Source: Progne subis subis
Lineage: Eukaryota; Chordata; Aves; Passeriformes; Hirundinidae
DNA: 64,000 nt
Reading direction: 5' to 3'
NCBI GenBank assembly: GCA_022316685.1
Contig: JAKJHU010000992.1
Coordinates: 62,001-126,000 of the forward strand
Both the position numbers and the translations under genes were made by a program. Under the pieces are notes generated by a model, which made no database searches, had not been told where the DNA came from, and was given only the letters and a program-made list of their open reading frames with translations. Positions 14,092-25,169 of the stretch are shown piece by piece (within the stretch, counting starts at the first letter, position 1; each line of letters opens with the position of its first letter).

Positions 14092-14688
14092 AATCATTAA
14101 GAACCAATACAGTCACGGACAAAGACCCTCTAACTAACTGAAGTTAGAAAGTGGTGTGTTTGTTCACTGGCAGGTGGCACGGAGTCATCTCCGAAAGGTG
14201 TGGCTGCCTCGAACAAGGCTCTTTGCCCTCTATTTATTTCCAAGATCTTACATACAATACATATGCATAACCCCAGCACCTCCCATCCCCGCTCTCTATT
14301 AAAATGAGGCTATTAGTCCTTCATGCGTGCACAGTTCTCTTGAATTGGGTTGGTGGTCTCGAATTGGGTCAGTGGTCTCAAAGGATGAAGTCAGGAGAGT
14401 CTTCATCAGGTCTTTGTGACCCTCTGGCATGATCCAAGGTCCCCTGCTTCGTGATTGATTGATATGAAGTCCAGGCGCTGGCCATTGCTCTTACTGGTTT
14501 CAATCTGTTCTTATGACGGTTCACTTACTCGACTTTTTCTATAAACAAGCTCATAATGTAACAGTTAGCTCTAGCTTGGGCATCTAATAATCACTAACCT
14601 ACCATTTACTGATCTAACTTACATCTTGATCAGCATAAATTGCATCTAACCCTTAGCTAAAATCTTAACTCTTTAAAATCATAATTCA
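14092..14688 (-). mobile_element. Solo LTR of the ERV-3 (class I) family
   Basis: This segment aligns by eye along its whole length with the two LTRs of the provirus at 55666-62719. All share the CAAAGACCCTCTAACT block, the GGCAGGTGGCACGG block, TTATTTCCAAGATCTTACAT and the GTGGTCTCAAAGG motif. No internal sequence accompanies it, so it is most simply a solo LTR left by recombination between LTRs. AAGAAT occurs on both sides (14086-14091 and 14689-14694) and is a good 6-bp target duplication. The usual TG end is degraded at the left edge. The polyadenylation signal present in the other copies (TTTATT on the plus strand) is mutated to TTTGTT here. It carries two copies of a 20-bp internal repeat. 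Confidence 0.85.
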
Positions 14689-14694
14689 AAGAAT

Positions 14695-15151
14695 ATAATT
14701 TTATATCCTGATTTATTAATTTGCATTTTTTAATTTATTTTCAAAATAAAGTTGTCTTCCACAGGAGAATACTAACAAAGTCTTATATCCACTGTGTATC
14801 ATCATCATCAATAGATGTTTTTTTTCAAAAAACAGCATTTCATTGCTATCACTGCAATTTCACAGTAGTCTGTTTCTGACCTGAAACAGATACCTAGATA
14901 GGTAGCTGTGCTGGATCGTATGTTGCATTACTGTGATTTATCTATTTATACAAGTGATAAGTGAATACATATCTCTTATATGTCTCGACACATTTGTAGC
15001 TGCTGGTTGATGTTTTATTGAAGATGGAAATATTGGTATATAAATTAGAGGCACATAAGAAAATCTGGATGTATCTATCCATATCTCCAAATCCATAGCC
15101 ATAAATATATAAGCAGACGTAGTACAGGAAACTATCAGCATGAACAGATAA

Positions 15152-15184
<33 letters not shown>

Positions 15185-15781
15185 ATAAACAAGAAATTTA
15201 TATGTAACATATTTGTTAGGAACCATAGATGACTAATGATAACATCAGCAATAGAAGACAGTTCCAGAACTTCATAAGCTTGCCACTTCTGGACCTCCAA
15301 CATTGAAATGTAACAGGCTCTCCATCGGAAAAAGGAGAACTACATTGTGATCATTGAGGAACCCTGCTTTCATACCTGACGTTAACTAAGAGAGGCACTT
15401 GGGTGTTAGTCTGCCTCTTTCCTTGCCCTTCCTGTTCTGCAGATCACTAACATCACCTTCTAGGTCTAGCAGGGGAAAAAAAAAACCAAAAAACCCCTCA
15501 CTTTAAGGTTGCTATATATCTGTCAGTATCAGATATTACTTTTGTTTACATCTACCCTTGCCTCAAAAACAAAAACTTGGTTCTTTCTAAAATGTTTTCA
15601 TCTGTTTTTCTGATTTACTAATATATTTTTTCAAATTTCCTTTTTATGTATTGTAACTATACTGCTACTGGCAGCATCTGTATTTGATAGATTAATAATT
15701 GGAATTGTGGAAAGACCAAGAGAATTTTCATGTCCTTTTATTATACAACTTTCTCTGCCTTGGATTTTTGTTGGACTTAGA
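14695..15781. other. Non-coding spacer with A-rich run
   Basis: No gene seen. It contains a near-pure A run at 15150-15183 (one G), which makes the frames on the minus strand there low-complexity artefacts. The left edge is the target duplication of the solo LTR and the right edge is the CR1 tail. Confidence 0.7.
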
Positions 15782-17066
15782 GTCATAGAATCATAGAATT
15801 GTTAAGGTTAAAGAGATCATTCCTAATATCCAATCTAAACCTTCTCTGGAATAACCTGACACAATTTTCTCTTGTCCTTTTGCTAACTGCCTGGGATAAG
15901 AGCCCAACTCCCACCTCACTAGAACTTTCTTCCAGGTAGGTGTAGAAAGCAATAAGGCCCTGAGCCTGCTTTTCTCCAGGCTGAACAACTCCAGCTCCCG
16001 CAGCTGCTTCTCATCAGACTTTTGTTCCAGACCTTTCTCCAGCTCTGTTCCCTTCTCTGGACATGCTCCAGCCCCTCAATGTCCTTCTAAACTGAGGGGC
16101 CCAGAGGTGGACACAGCACTCAAGGTGTGGCCTCACCAATGCCCAGCACAGGAAAATGGTCACTGCCTTGCGCCTGCCACCCCACTGCTGCTGACACAGG
16201 CCAGGTGTCCTTGGCCTTCTTGGCCACCTGAGCACAGCTGGTTCATGTTCAGCTGCTGTTGACCAGCACCGCAAGGTCCTTTTCCATCAGGCAGCCACTC
16301 TGCTCCAGTCTGTAGCACTGCAGGGGTTGTTGTGACCCAAGGGCAGGACCCAGCACTTGGCCTTGTTGAACCTCACTCCTTTGGCCTTGGTCCACACATC
16401 CAAGCTGTTCACATTCCTCTGTAGAGCCTTTCTGTCCTCCAGCAGATCAACACACTCACTCAGCTTGGTGTCATTTGAAACTTGCTGATTGTACATTCAA
16501 TTCCTTTGTACAGGTGACAGATATTAAACAGGGTTGTCCACTCAGTCACTGAGGAACACTGAGCCCTGGGAAACACCACTGGCGGCCAGCCAACAGCCGA
16601 GTGTAACTCCAGTCACCACCACTCTCTGGGCCTGGTCATCCAGCCAGTTCTTTACCTGTAAAGTGTGTGTCTGTCCACACCATGAACAGCCAGTTTCTCC
16701 AGCAGAATGATGTGGGAAACTGTGTCAAAGACTGCACAAAAGTTCACAGTCAAAACAACATCCACACCCTTTCTCTCATCTACTAAGCAGATCATTGTGT
16801 CATTGCTTGGTTGGCCAAGCAAGACCTGCCTTTCCTGAACTCATGGTGGCCAGGCCTGGTTGTCCTGTACATGTTGCATGACGGCACTCGAGATGATCTG
16901 CTCCCTGATGTTCCTCGGCACCAAGGTCAGACTGACAGCCTTAAAGTTCCCCACATCATCCGTCCGAATCATTCTTTATAAGGTGTAAGGGTGTAACATT
17001 TGTAAACTTTTGGATGCTTGGGACCTCCCTGGTATACCAGGACTACTGGTAAATGAGTGGAAGAGT
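15782..17066 (-). mobile_element. CR1 LINE, 5'-truncated, with decayed ORF2 (reverse transcriptase)
   Basis: The left edge carries TCATAGAATCATAGAATT, the reverse complement of the octamer-type tail that ends bird CR1 elements, so the element runs right to left. Translated on the minus strand, pieces in different frames match the CR1 ORF2 reverse-transcriptase end. These include a valine-aspartate-rich region around 16750, a WLDDQAQRVVVTGV-like segment (about 16620-16660), FNKAKCWVLPLGHNNP (16287-16496) and ALVRPHLECCVHLWAPQ (16014-16274). Several stops and frameshifts separate them. CR1 copies are normally 5'-truncated by incomplete target-primed reverse transcription, which fits the start near 17066. 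The sequence is diverged, and both edges of coding similarity are approximate. Confidence 0.9.
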
Positions 17067-17400
17067 TTATTTTTTTATATAAATAGTGCTGGCTTTTTCA
17101 AATAGATAAGCATGATCACTTTGATGTCCAAGAAAAACCATCATCCTGTAAGTCTGCATATATTTATGTAAGCTTCCTGTCCATTTAAGTTAGCACACTT
17201 AAACTGAAATCTTGATTTAAAACACTCTGGTGTTCTCAAGACCAAAATAATTTTTCCACACTACCCTCTGCTTCTCTGCCTCTTTCCTATGGCCTAACAA
17301 CTGATTTTGAGTAGGGGAACAGTGCAAAGCTTGGAATGCCTTCAATTCCAGATGTATAGACCTCCAGCAGAGGTTTTTGAAGACCTGATTTGACACTAGG

Positions 17401-17437
17401 AAAAAAAAAAAAAAAAAAACAAAAAAAAAAAAAAAAC
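17401..17437. repeat. Poly(A) tract, two runs
   Basis: Nineteen A, one C, then seventeen A. It produces spurious phenylalanine-rich frames on the minus strand. It might be a retroposon tail, but the body is not recognised. Confidence 0.85.
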
Positions 17438-17584
17438 TATTCTGCTCTTCCTCTTTGTTACAAACTTGTTTAACACAGAAGACCAAAGGAAACATAGCCT
17501 CCATGAATAAAATGGATTGGACCCAGAAAAGTTTGAAATATACCCAACAAACATGATTAAAACAAAACAGGTTAGACATTGGTT

Positions 17585-17861
17585 AAAAAAAAAAAAAAAA
17601 AAAAAGTAAAAGAGACAGAAAGAGAAAGAAAAAGAGCACAAGAGGAAAAGGAAAAAGGAAAAAGGAAACAGTAAAAAGGAAAAAGGAAACAGTAAAAAGG
17701 AAAAAGGAAATGGAAAAACAAAAAGGAAAAATAAAAAAGAAAAAATGAAAAAGAAAAATGAAAAAAGGAGAGAGGAAGGAGAAGGGGAAGGGAAAGGGAA
17801 AGGAAGGGAAAAAGGAAGAAAAAAAGACAAAAGAGCAAATAAAGAAAAAATGAAAAAGAGG
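17585..17861. repeat. About 275-bp homopurine (A/G) tract
   Basis: Almost uninterrupted A and G on the plus strand, built from AAAAAGG and GGAAACAGTAAAA modules and grading into GGAAGGGAAAGG. Several sub-blocks repeat. Homopurine tracts of this length can form intramolecular triplexes. The overlapping frames on either strand are compositional artefacts. Confidence 0.85.
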
Positions 17862-18560
17862 CATGCATGGGGTGGGGGTGAAGAGGGGGGGAACAGAGAG
17901 AGAGTGACATGGGTTAGGCGGAAGTATATCACCCCGCCGGGGGTCCCAACAACATCTCGTTGCTCTCCTCCATCTGGTCTTCTTGGTGGTGAAAGTCCCC
18001 CACAACTCGCCACACCAAAAATCCTGGGGATTAATATAAGTTTGGACCAGATGGCAATGCCTAGGTGCCTCCCTCGGGGAAGGTGGATTTGCCACTGTCC
18101 CTTGCAACACTGTGAATCTGTGGCATCAATTGCAGTGCTCTAGTGCAGGTTTTGGGGACCCCTTTGGGGGGCTGGCCTTTCATGGGTCATGACACCCTCT
18201 CCACTGCCCTTCATGTAGGATGTGGCTTTTTCTGAAGTGAAGAAGCTGCACAAGTAAACTGGTCTGCACTGCAGAGGATGGTTGTTAACTGCCTTGGATC
18301 AGAGGCTTTTTTACCACACACCCAAAAACCTCTCCTTCCCCCCACCACCTGTGGTGTGAGGGTCTGTGCAAGCCTGGTAGCTGATAGCCCTGGGGTGTGG
18401 TCTCCATCCCGGAGGTGCTAAACTTGATTTCTCTGTGAAAGTATTCTCCCCCAGCCCAGACCTGAGTCACTTTATCTTATCTCCGTTAGAGAGTAGTTCA
18501 GGGCTTCAGTCAGAGGGTCTATTCAGGGTGTGGTGGTTTCTCTGCAGCTTTTGCAATACA
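17862..18560. other. Unclassified GC-richer segment next to the purine tract
   Basis: Clearly richer in G+C than its surroundings and abutting the purine tract. It has the look of old LTR or ERV internal sequence, but I found no polyadenylation signal, TATA box, terminal repeat or retroviral motif that would prove it. The frames on both strands (for example 17583-18110 minus) have no recognisable domain outside the low-complexity part. Confidence 0.4.
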
Positions 18561-19695
18561 GTTTTGCTGTAATAGGCAAAAATTCTTCATGAAGCTATTT
18601 AAGCCATAAATTACAACATTCAGTCTCTGATGCTCTTTACTGCATCACTTGTTCTGTTCTAGTTTATCACAGCTGCACGATATTCCTTCCTACACTCACG
18701 ACTTGCTGCAAACTTGAGTCCACATCAAACAGCATTGAACTAACAGGTCTTTCATAGCATGAAAGAGGATGAAAATACATGAGGAGCATGTATTTATTCT
18801 ACAAAATTGCATGAAAACTCTAATATAAACCATGATACAAACCAGCAGAGGACCCGGTATGCAATTGTGTCAATCATTTTGGTAATTTTCTGTTATGTGC
18901 AGTAGTCTGTAGTTATGTGTTGGTTTTGGTAACATGGTATTCTCAGGAAAATTATTACGACATGATTTTCATGTGGTGAGCCTAGACGTATTGCTTGCCT
19001 CTTGTTCTTTGTTTAACTAGTACTGCAGATGTACTTTCATTCAGAAACTCTTTGCAAGTAGATCTTGCAAAACCGAACTCATAAACAGGAACAGTAAAAT
19101 CTTAATTGCTTTTCTCAATTAAATACAAAAAGGAGGATTTATTTTTCCATTCTGCTAAAATAAAAGAAATAAAAATCCTTGCAAACATTAGTTATCCTGG
19201 TATTGAGAGCTTTTGTTTAATGAAAGGATTCTTTGTTCATTGTCTTCTTTTTTTCCATATGCCATTGTATAAACTTGTGTTTAAATACTGGTCTGATGGA
19301 GCTCTTTGTACCGTACAGTATTTGTCAGTCCAGATATCCCTAAGAGCCACAAAACCAATAGGGAAGATTAATTTATTGATCTACAGATGAAAAATTAATT
19401 GTGTTTTCTATGCCTTTTTTTTTTTCCCCAAATACTGAAATATGTTGTATGAAAATGTGTTGGACATCAGAAAGAAATATTTTCATTGTTTCCATTTTTA
19501 CCTCTATCTGCAAAATTTTAAAAAGCTGTGGAAAACAAACAAAATACTGAGAAAATATGATTCCTAATGAATTAACCTAAATTATTAGCATTATACACAG
19601 GAGCAGAATGGTTGAACTGTTTCTTTTTATACTCTGGTGGATATTTATAGGTGATCAACATTCCTATGGAAATCTTGATTAAAAAAATGCCTTAG
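18561..19695. other. Non-coding spacer
   Basis: AT-rich sequence with no feature recognised. The right end (19696-19700, GAATT) is the left copy of the target duplication of the next LTR. Confidence 0.65.
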
Positions 19696-19700
19696 GAATT

Positions 19701-20267
19701 TGTCCTAGGTTACAATGTAAGATATGCCCAAAGTATGTATTCTATCACCATCTACAGGAGCTGTTGAAACTAGTTTGGTTGGTGTTTCTCTTGCCCCCTC
19801 CCTGAGGACTATTTCCTGTTAATGGGTCATCACTGTCTTGCTGCATGACTCACAGATAACTCCCTCCAGGAGCTATCTCTGTTTGATGGGTAATCAAGGA
19901 CCCATTGCAAGACTCATAAAATGATATCAGCCCATTGTGAGACACTCCGCCCAGGGGGAGGAGCCAAGCATTCCCACCTGGATATAATCTGGGATTTGAG
20001 ATAACACAGGCAGCCTTACCCAGTGGATTCCCAGAGGACAAGAGCTACTAGACCTTTCTATGGAATCACTGCTTCAAGACCATTTTATCTGGACTGCTAC
20101 CACCACCCTAACTAACAGGGTGTCAGGTTGTATTCTGACTCTGTCAGTGATCTTTTGTACTGTTGCCTTTTTTTTTTTTTTTTTTTTTTGCTTTTTTTTT
20201 TTTGCTTTTTTTTTTTTCCCTTTCTGACTTGGGAGTCTGTCACTGGTTTTGCTTTCAAGCCAGCACA
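19701..20267 (+). mobile_element. Solo LTR (TGTCCTAGG family, copy A) with 5-bp target duplication
   Basis: Starts TGTCCTAGGTTACAATG and ends TTCAAGCCAGCACA, giving the TG...CA termini of an LTR. GAATT directly precedes (19696-19700) and follows (20268-20272) it, a perfect 5-bp target duplication. Five-base duplications are typical of class III (ERVL) integrations. A promoter-like GGATATAATC lies in the middle (about 19980). Near the 3' end is a T-rich block, 20168-20217, interrupted by single G and GC. It is homologous nearly end to end to the LTR at 42431 and shares its middle with the one at 24470. No internal region is present. Confidence 0.88.
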
Positions 20268-21060
20268 GAATTAAAGCCATATATATAACATATTGTGATG
20301 GTAGGGACTTCATTTCATAGAGCACTTCTCTGTACATTAGTGTAAACATAAAAGCTATTTCCTAACAGTTTGCCATTGTAATTACAGTATCAGATAGGGT
20401 TAGAGAACATACCATGGCTAATTGTCCAAAATTTAATGCCTAATAGGCAGCAAATTAATTAGCTATCTAGAGTTCCAATCACAAGGGAAGCAGTGTTCTT
20501 CAGGCTATGTTTCTGACATGCTGACCTTGTGATTGTAATACCACTTTGGGCCATGTTGCTGCATGTATCAGGACAGGCATACAAGATGATAATTTGTAAG
20601 ATCATCTTAAAATATTCCTTATTGATTAAAAAATAAACCATTCTTCAAAGGGCAAATCCGGGTAGAGAAATAACTTCAGTAGTCTAGTTGTGAGTTTCCC
20701 AACGTTAAATTACTGAAAACTTTAGATTCTACAGTCCTCAAAAAATCAGCTGCAATATGTAGTAGCACATAGAATTCACACAGAAACTCGTGACAGTAAA
20801 CATAAAAGTGTTTCAGATCATGTCCTGACCAATTAATTCAGTGACAGTGTCTGATATTTCATTGAATGGTATATACTAATGCCTATAATTAAAATTTTAA
20901 TAACAGGAAGATAAAATATTACTTTACCTTTTTTGCAGCCCAGTTTTTCCAAACAGTTCCACCTTTTTAATCCAGTTTGTCTCATGCTAAGTCAGTATGA
21001 GAAAAATAATTAGTTCAGAAGGGAGAAAATAGAAAGGACACCCAGCAAAGTCTCTTTTTT

Positions 21061-21112
21061 CTTCTTCTTCTTCTTCTTCTTCTTCCTTTTTTTTTTTTTT
21101 TTTTTTTTTTTT
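21061..21112. repeat. (CTT)n microsatellite followed by poly(T)
   Basis: Eight CTT units (21061-21085, with a short overhang) run into about 26 T. Pyrimidine-only on this strand, so it is a potential triplex-forming tract. Confidence 0.9.
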
Positions 21113-21516
21113 CCCACTACCAATGTTTTGGAATTTTGAAGGTTTTATTTTGATAGGGAATTTTTACTCAGTAATATGTAAGTCCACCTTCTCTTGTTAC
21201 TATTTTACCTCTGATTACCTTTGAAGAACAGAGTAAAGTCTCAATTAAGAGATGACTCTAGATTGGACATAGCAACAGAGGGTGAATACTAACCTGGATA
21301 AAAATCCCTTTAATTCTAGTATATCTATTAATAAAAACCTGAAAGAAGCAGGTGTACATAAGAGCTCAGTAACTCAATGAACTTTTGCAAATGGGTACCA
21401 TTATGACCGCAATTTGCACTAAAATATTGAACTAAACAGAAGAAAGTAATTGACTTTTCAAAGTGTGATATGCAAGTAGCAGATTTTTTAATCTAAATAA
21501 TTGCCAGATATTTGCA

Positions 21517-21650
21517 ATTCTTTATATTATATTGTATTGTATTATTTTGTATTATATGATATTGAATTATATTGTACTGAATTATTGAATTATATTGTAT
21601 TTTATATTGAATTATATTATATTGAAATTATAAAATTGTATTATATGATA
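21517..21650. repeat. AT-rich imperfect minisatellite (ATTATATTG-like units)
   Basis: Degenerate 5 to 10-bp units such as TTATATTGAA, TTGTATTA and TATATTATATTG repeat over about 130 bp with almost no G or C except single G or C bases in the units. Likely slippage-derived and prone to unpairing. Confidence 0.75.
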
Positions 21651-22722
21651 ATTACCTTTATTAGAACATGACTACAGCTTTTCATGTGCCCTAGACTTTT
21701 CCTCATGAAAAATGAATTGCAATGCTCCAATTATTCCCATTTCCCCGCTAAATGGAAAATTAGTTGAAATACACTGACAGGTACACCATCTAATTCACTT
21801 TCTTTTATCAAAGCACTAGAAGGCTTTTTTAAAAATGTCCCCTCCTGGAGCTTGGAAGAATTTTTCTCAGGAATAACTGAGTTGTTCTCAGGAGCACACT
21901 GAACTCTGTTCTTTCCTGTCTGACACGTTGGATGTTAAACACCTACAATCCTACAGTACAAAGCAGGTAAAGCTACACATAAGGAGCAGATATTTTGTCT
22001 CTATAGTATTCATACACATTCTTTGGATTTGATTCATTTTTTTCTAAGATACATAGTGGCCTCTTGCTCCAAACTTTTATTCCCTCTCTGTAGGAGGAAC
22101 CATCCATAGTGGTTCAGTCTGGGATTAAATTTTCTCCTACCAGCTTAATAGGTTGTAAGGTTAACCAGGCATATCGCAAGGCCTTCAGCAACTGACATAG
22201 AACATGCTGGTTGTGAGCTATTTTCTCCTGGTAAAACCATGGGAGACAATTTTCAAAACAGGTAACATAAATAATGATGCACTCATTTTCACAGATACAT
22301 ATGCAGAATCACTATCAACTGCTAGTATAAATATATATTCACAGAGGCACACTGATTAGCATTAATTCTAGAAAAATCAGTTTCATTCAATTTCTTGCCA
22401 GTATTGGTAGAGTATTTTAGGGTAAACATTATACTCAAATGTAGGCACTGGTTTATAAAAGAAATGGTGTTTGATTGAAATTTTATCTGTTTCCCTTACA
22501 TATTGAGAAGACAAGAAGAAAATTTCATGAGCACAGATTGAGGAGAATCAAATTCATTCTTAATATACTGCCAACAATTTGCACAGTCAGTGTTTTTCCA
22601 AGGAAAAAAATAATCCAAGAACAAGCCATCCCTAAATAAGAATTTGCAAACCTAACAACATATGGCTCTCGGCTGAATTTAATGATCAAACTATTTTGCC
22701 ACTCACAATGTAATAAATACGA

Positions 22723-23300
22723 TGGACCAAATTTTATAAATCAAAATTTTAGAATTTTATTGAGAGACAAAATGACAGTCTCTGATAGCCACAATTAAAA
22801 GGACAGCGTCGAGCCCAGGATCGGCGCTGGGTGAACGCGGTAACACACCCTGTCAGTATGTCACCCCCCCAAGTTCACATTTCTGGTTTGGAGCCATCTC
22901 TCTTTATACACTGGATTGCTGAGAGAAAATCGGGGCTCCGAGGTTCCCCCTTCTGAGGCAGCCTCATTAGATATTCATGTTCGGGTTCTGGTGTTTGAAA
23001 GGATTTGCTCGGGGAGACAATGTCCTTAATTGTTGAGTCCAGGTGTGGTGTAGAGATGGTAATGTCAGGAGGAGACGGATGAGATATCGATCTGATGTAA
23101 TCATTTGGTTCTCCGGGTTCTCCATCTCCCTTTTCCGTTGTCTTTGTTCTCCCCTTAACGATTCCTGGCAGAGGTCTCCTCTTGTCCCTCCTGTGTAATT
23201 CTTAGCATAGTTTTCTCGTGTCCCTTCTGTGTAATCTCTGGCAAAAGGAAATTCCTTGTACCCCTCTCCATGCAGCTTTCGTCTCAGTTAACCCATAGTA
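22723..23300 (-). mobile_element. LTR-like element on the minus strand
   Basis: A GC-richer block with LTR layout when read right to left. It has a TATA box (TATAAA, complement of 22903-22908), then about 145 bp later AATAAA (complement of 22756-22761). A CA end would fall at 22723 (TGGACC on the plus strand). The right half has two related units built on GTCCCTCCTGTGTAATTCT and GTCCCTTCTGTGTAATCTC (about 23185-23245), which suggests an internal duplication in U3. I could not find a matching target duplication or a partner LTR, so the boundaries are estimates and the class is open. Confidence 0.5.
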
Positions 23301-24469
23301 TATTTGATTAGAAATAAAACTTATATTTATAGAGGGTGAATTACATCTTATATCTTTTAACAAGAATTAACTTTAGGACATATATCACAACATTAAGTCT
23401 CTTTTTATTTCCAAATTTTAATGGATTGAATCTCAAACTACTGATAGTCAACATTTTGTCCCTCAAGATCAGTTCTGGGGTAGAGAGCAGGCCAAAGAGT
23501 ACAATCACACCAAGGCTTCATTTTGAAAACTTTCTGCTGTTTCCTCATGTATATGACAACAACCCCGCATGAGTTTTGCGATTAATTTCATTGCACAAAG
23601 GAGTCAAATTTGGAGACATTCATAAGCAACTTACTAAAACCCTAATTAAATTAAATATTCTGATATGTTTTCTACTCAAAAGGACAAACAAACCCACCAA
23701 CATTTAGATACAGCAAGGTGAGCCTAGTTAAATACTGAAATCAAAGAATAAATGTACAGATTTTTTCTTACCTACCTTTTCACCCTTCTACATTGACTAT
23801 TCTTTTTTGTTTCTCTCTTTAGCATTGCTTTATGCATATGATACATGCAATATGTAAGTTGATGTTGAATAGCTAGTAAGTTAGTGGTTTTTGAACACAA
23901 TGATGAAGCTTCTAACAGGAATACTATTTACAGAAGGATTTTTTATGATACTCAAGTCCTAAACATCAAATACCTTTAGAAGAGTTTTTCATTAACCGAT
24001 CACAAAGACCTGGAGTCCCATTTTCAAGCAACATGAAGGAAAAACTTTTTGAAGGTCTACTAATTATTTCAACAGATCCCAGAAAACAGAGGGGATATGA
24101 AGTAGTGGTGGAATGATTTCATAAAGAAGCTTTCCAGTTTTGTGACAGATTGGTAAAACAACATAAAAAGATGCATCACTGAAAGAGTAGGATCAATCTG
24201 GATTGGGATATGTCTAGTAGCAACAAAATAAAAGGTCATTTGTTGTTTGTCTTTTGTAGTCACATGGAGGCTGCTTCTCTGCCATGTTCCACATGTCCCA
24301 TAAGCAATGAGAAGTTAAATTTTAGGTAACAGATACCTCAGATCCATTACTCTTCCTTGTAGGTCAGTAATCCACTCTTTGAGTTGGCTACAGATAGTTA
24401 TCTTATTTAATTTTCCTCTATCTTCATGTGTTGGATTATGTAACCTAAAAATGTATATGCTATTTCATC
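23301..24469. other. Non-coding spacer
   Basis: AT-rich sequence without recognised features. The frames here are short and have no domain. Confidence 0.65.
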
Positions 24470-25169
24470 TGTTGAAAGCTGTGTTTTGGGACATGTGTTA
24501 TCCTCCTTAACCCAGGGGGGAGGGAGGAGGATGCCTTCTGATAATGGCCCAGCCATTAAAACCAGGTGGGGCAGTGTTTCTTACCTCTTTCACCACCTCT
24601 CCATCCTCCAGGGGCACATCTTCTGATAATGGGCCATTAGGGCCCACCAATGACATGACACATTCCATCATCCCATTGTGAGATGCTCCACCCAGTGGGG
24701 GAGGAGCCAGCTGTTCCTAGCTAGAGAAAAACTGGGACTGAAGGACAGAACAGATCCTGTTTTTCCACTGGATTCCTGGAGGAAAACTGGACCCATCTTG
24801 TCACCACTGGACTTTCTACAGGACCATCTCTACTCCACAGAACCACATCTGTTAGTCCAGGAGGATGTATTTGGACTGCTTCCAACACTCTGACCACCAA
24901 GGTGCCAGGTCCTATCCCTGACTTTGTCAGGGGTTTCTTCCAGATCTTTCCAAGATCTTCCTTGCTTGTTTTTTGTACTACTACATTTGTATTTTCCTTT
25001 TTTAAAATATTCCTAGTAAAGAACTGTTACTCCTATTTCCCATATCTTTGCCTGAGAGCTCCTAATTGCAAAATAATTTGGAGGGAAGGGGATTTCCATT
25101 CTCCATTCCAAGGGAGGGTCTAGCTTTCCCTGGCAGACAATTGTCTTTCAAAATCAAGACACTTCAACA
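24470..25169 (+). mobile_element. Solo LTR related to the TGTCCTAGG family (copy B)
   Basis: Begins TGTTGAAAG and ends CTTCAACA, an inverted pair as expected at LTR ends. The middle has CCCATTGTGAGATGCTCCACCCAG followed by a G-rich GGAGGAGCCAG block, also found in the LTRs at 19701 and 42431. The downstream order is the same as well: CCACTGGATTCC, then TTTGGACTGC, then a TGACTTTGTCAGGG-like block and TTTTGTACTACT. A variant polyadenylation signal AGTAAA sits at 25015-25020. It is longer and more diverged than the other two copies, so it is a related subfamily. Flanking 5-mers (TCATC and TCCCA) are not a convincing duplication. Confidence 0.7.

Larger units (their letters stand above)
20273..22722. 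other. Non-coding spacer with simple repeats
   Basis: No gene recognised. It contains a (CTT)n/poly(T) block and an AT-only imperfect minisatellite, both listed separately. The remainder is ordinary AT-rich sequence. Confidence 0.65.

Noticed and set aside
14938..15303. 121-codon minus-strand frame with a hydrophobic, phenylalanine-rich middle
   Set aside because: The apparent membrane segment is the poly(A) run at 15150-15183 read in reverse.
17396..18143. Long phenylalanine/leucine-rich (minus) and lysine/glutamate-rich (plus) frames
   Set aside because: They are translations of a homopurine tract and poly(A) runs; no domain, and every frame there is open for compositional reasons.
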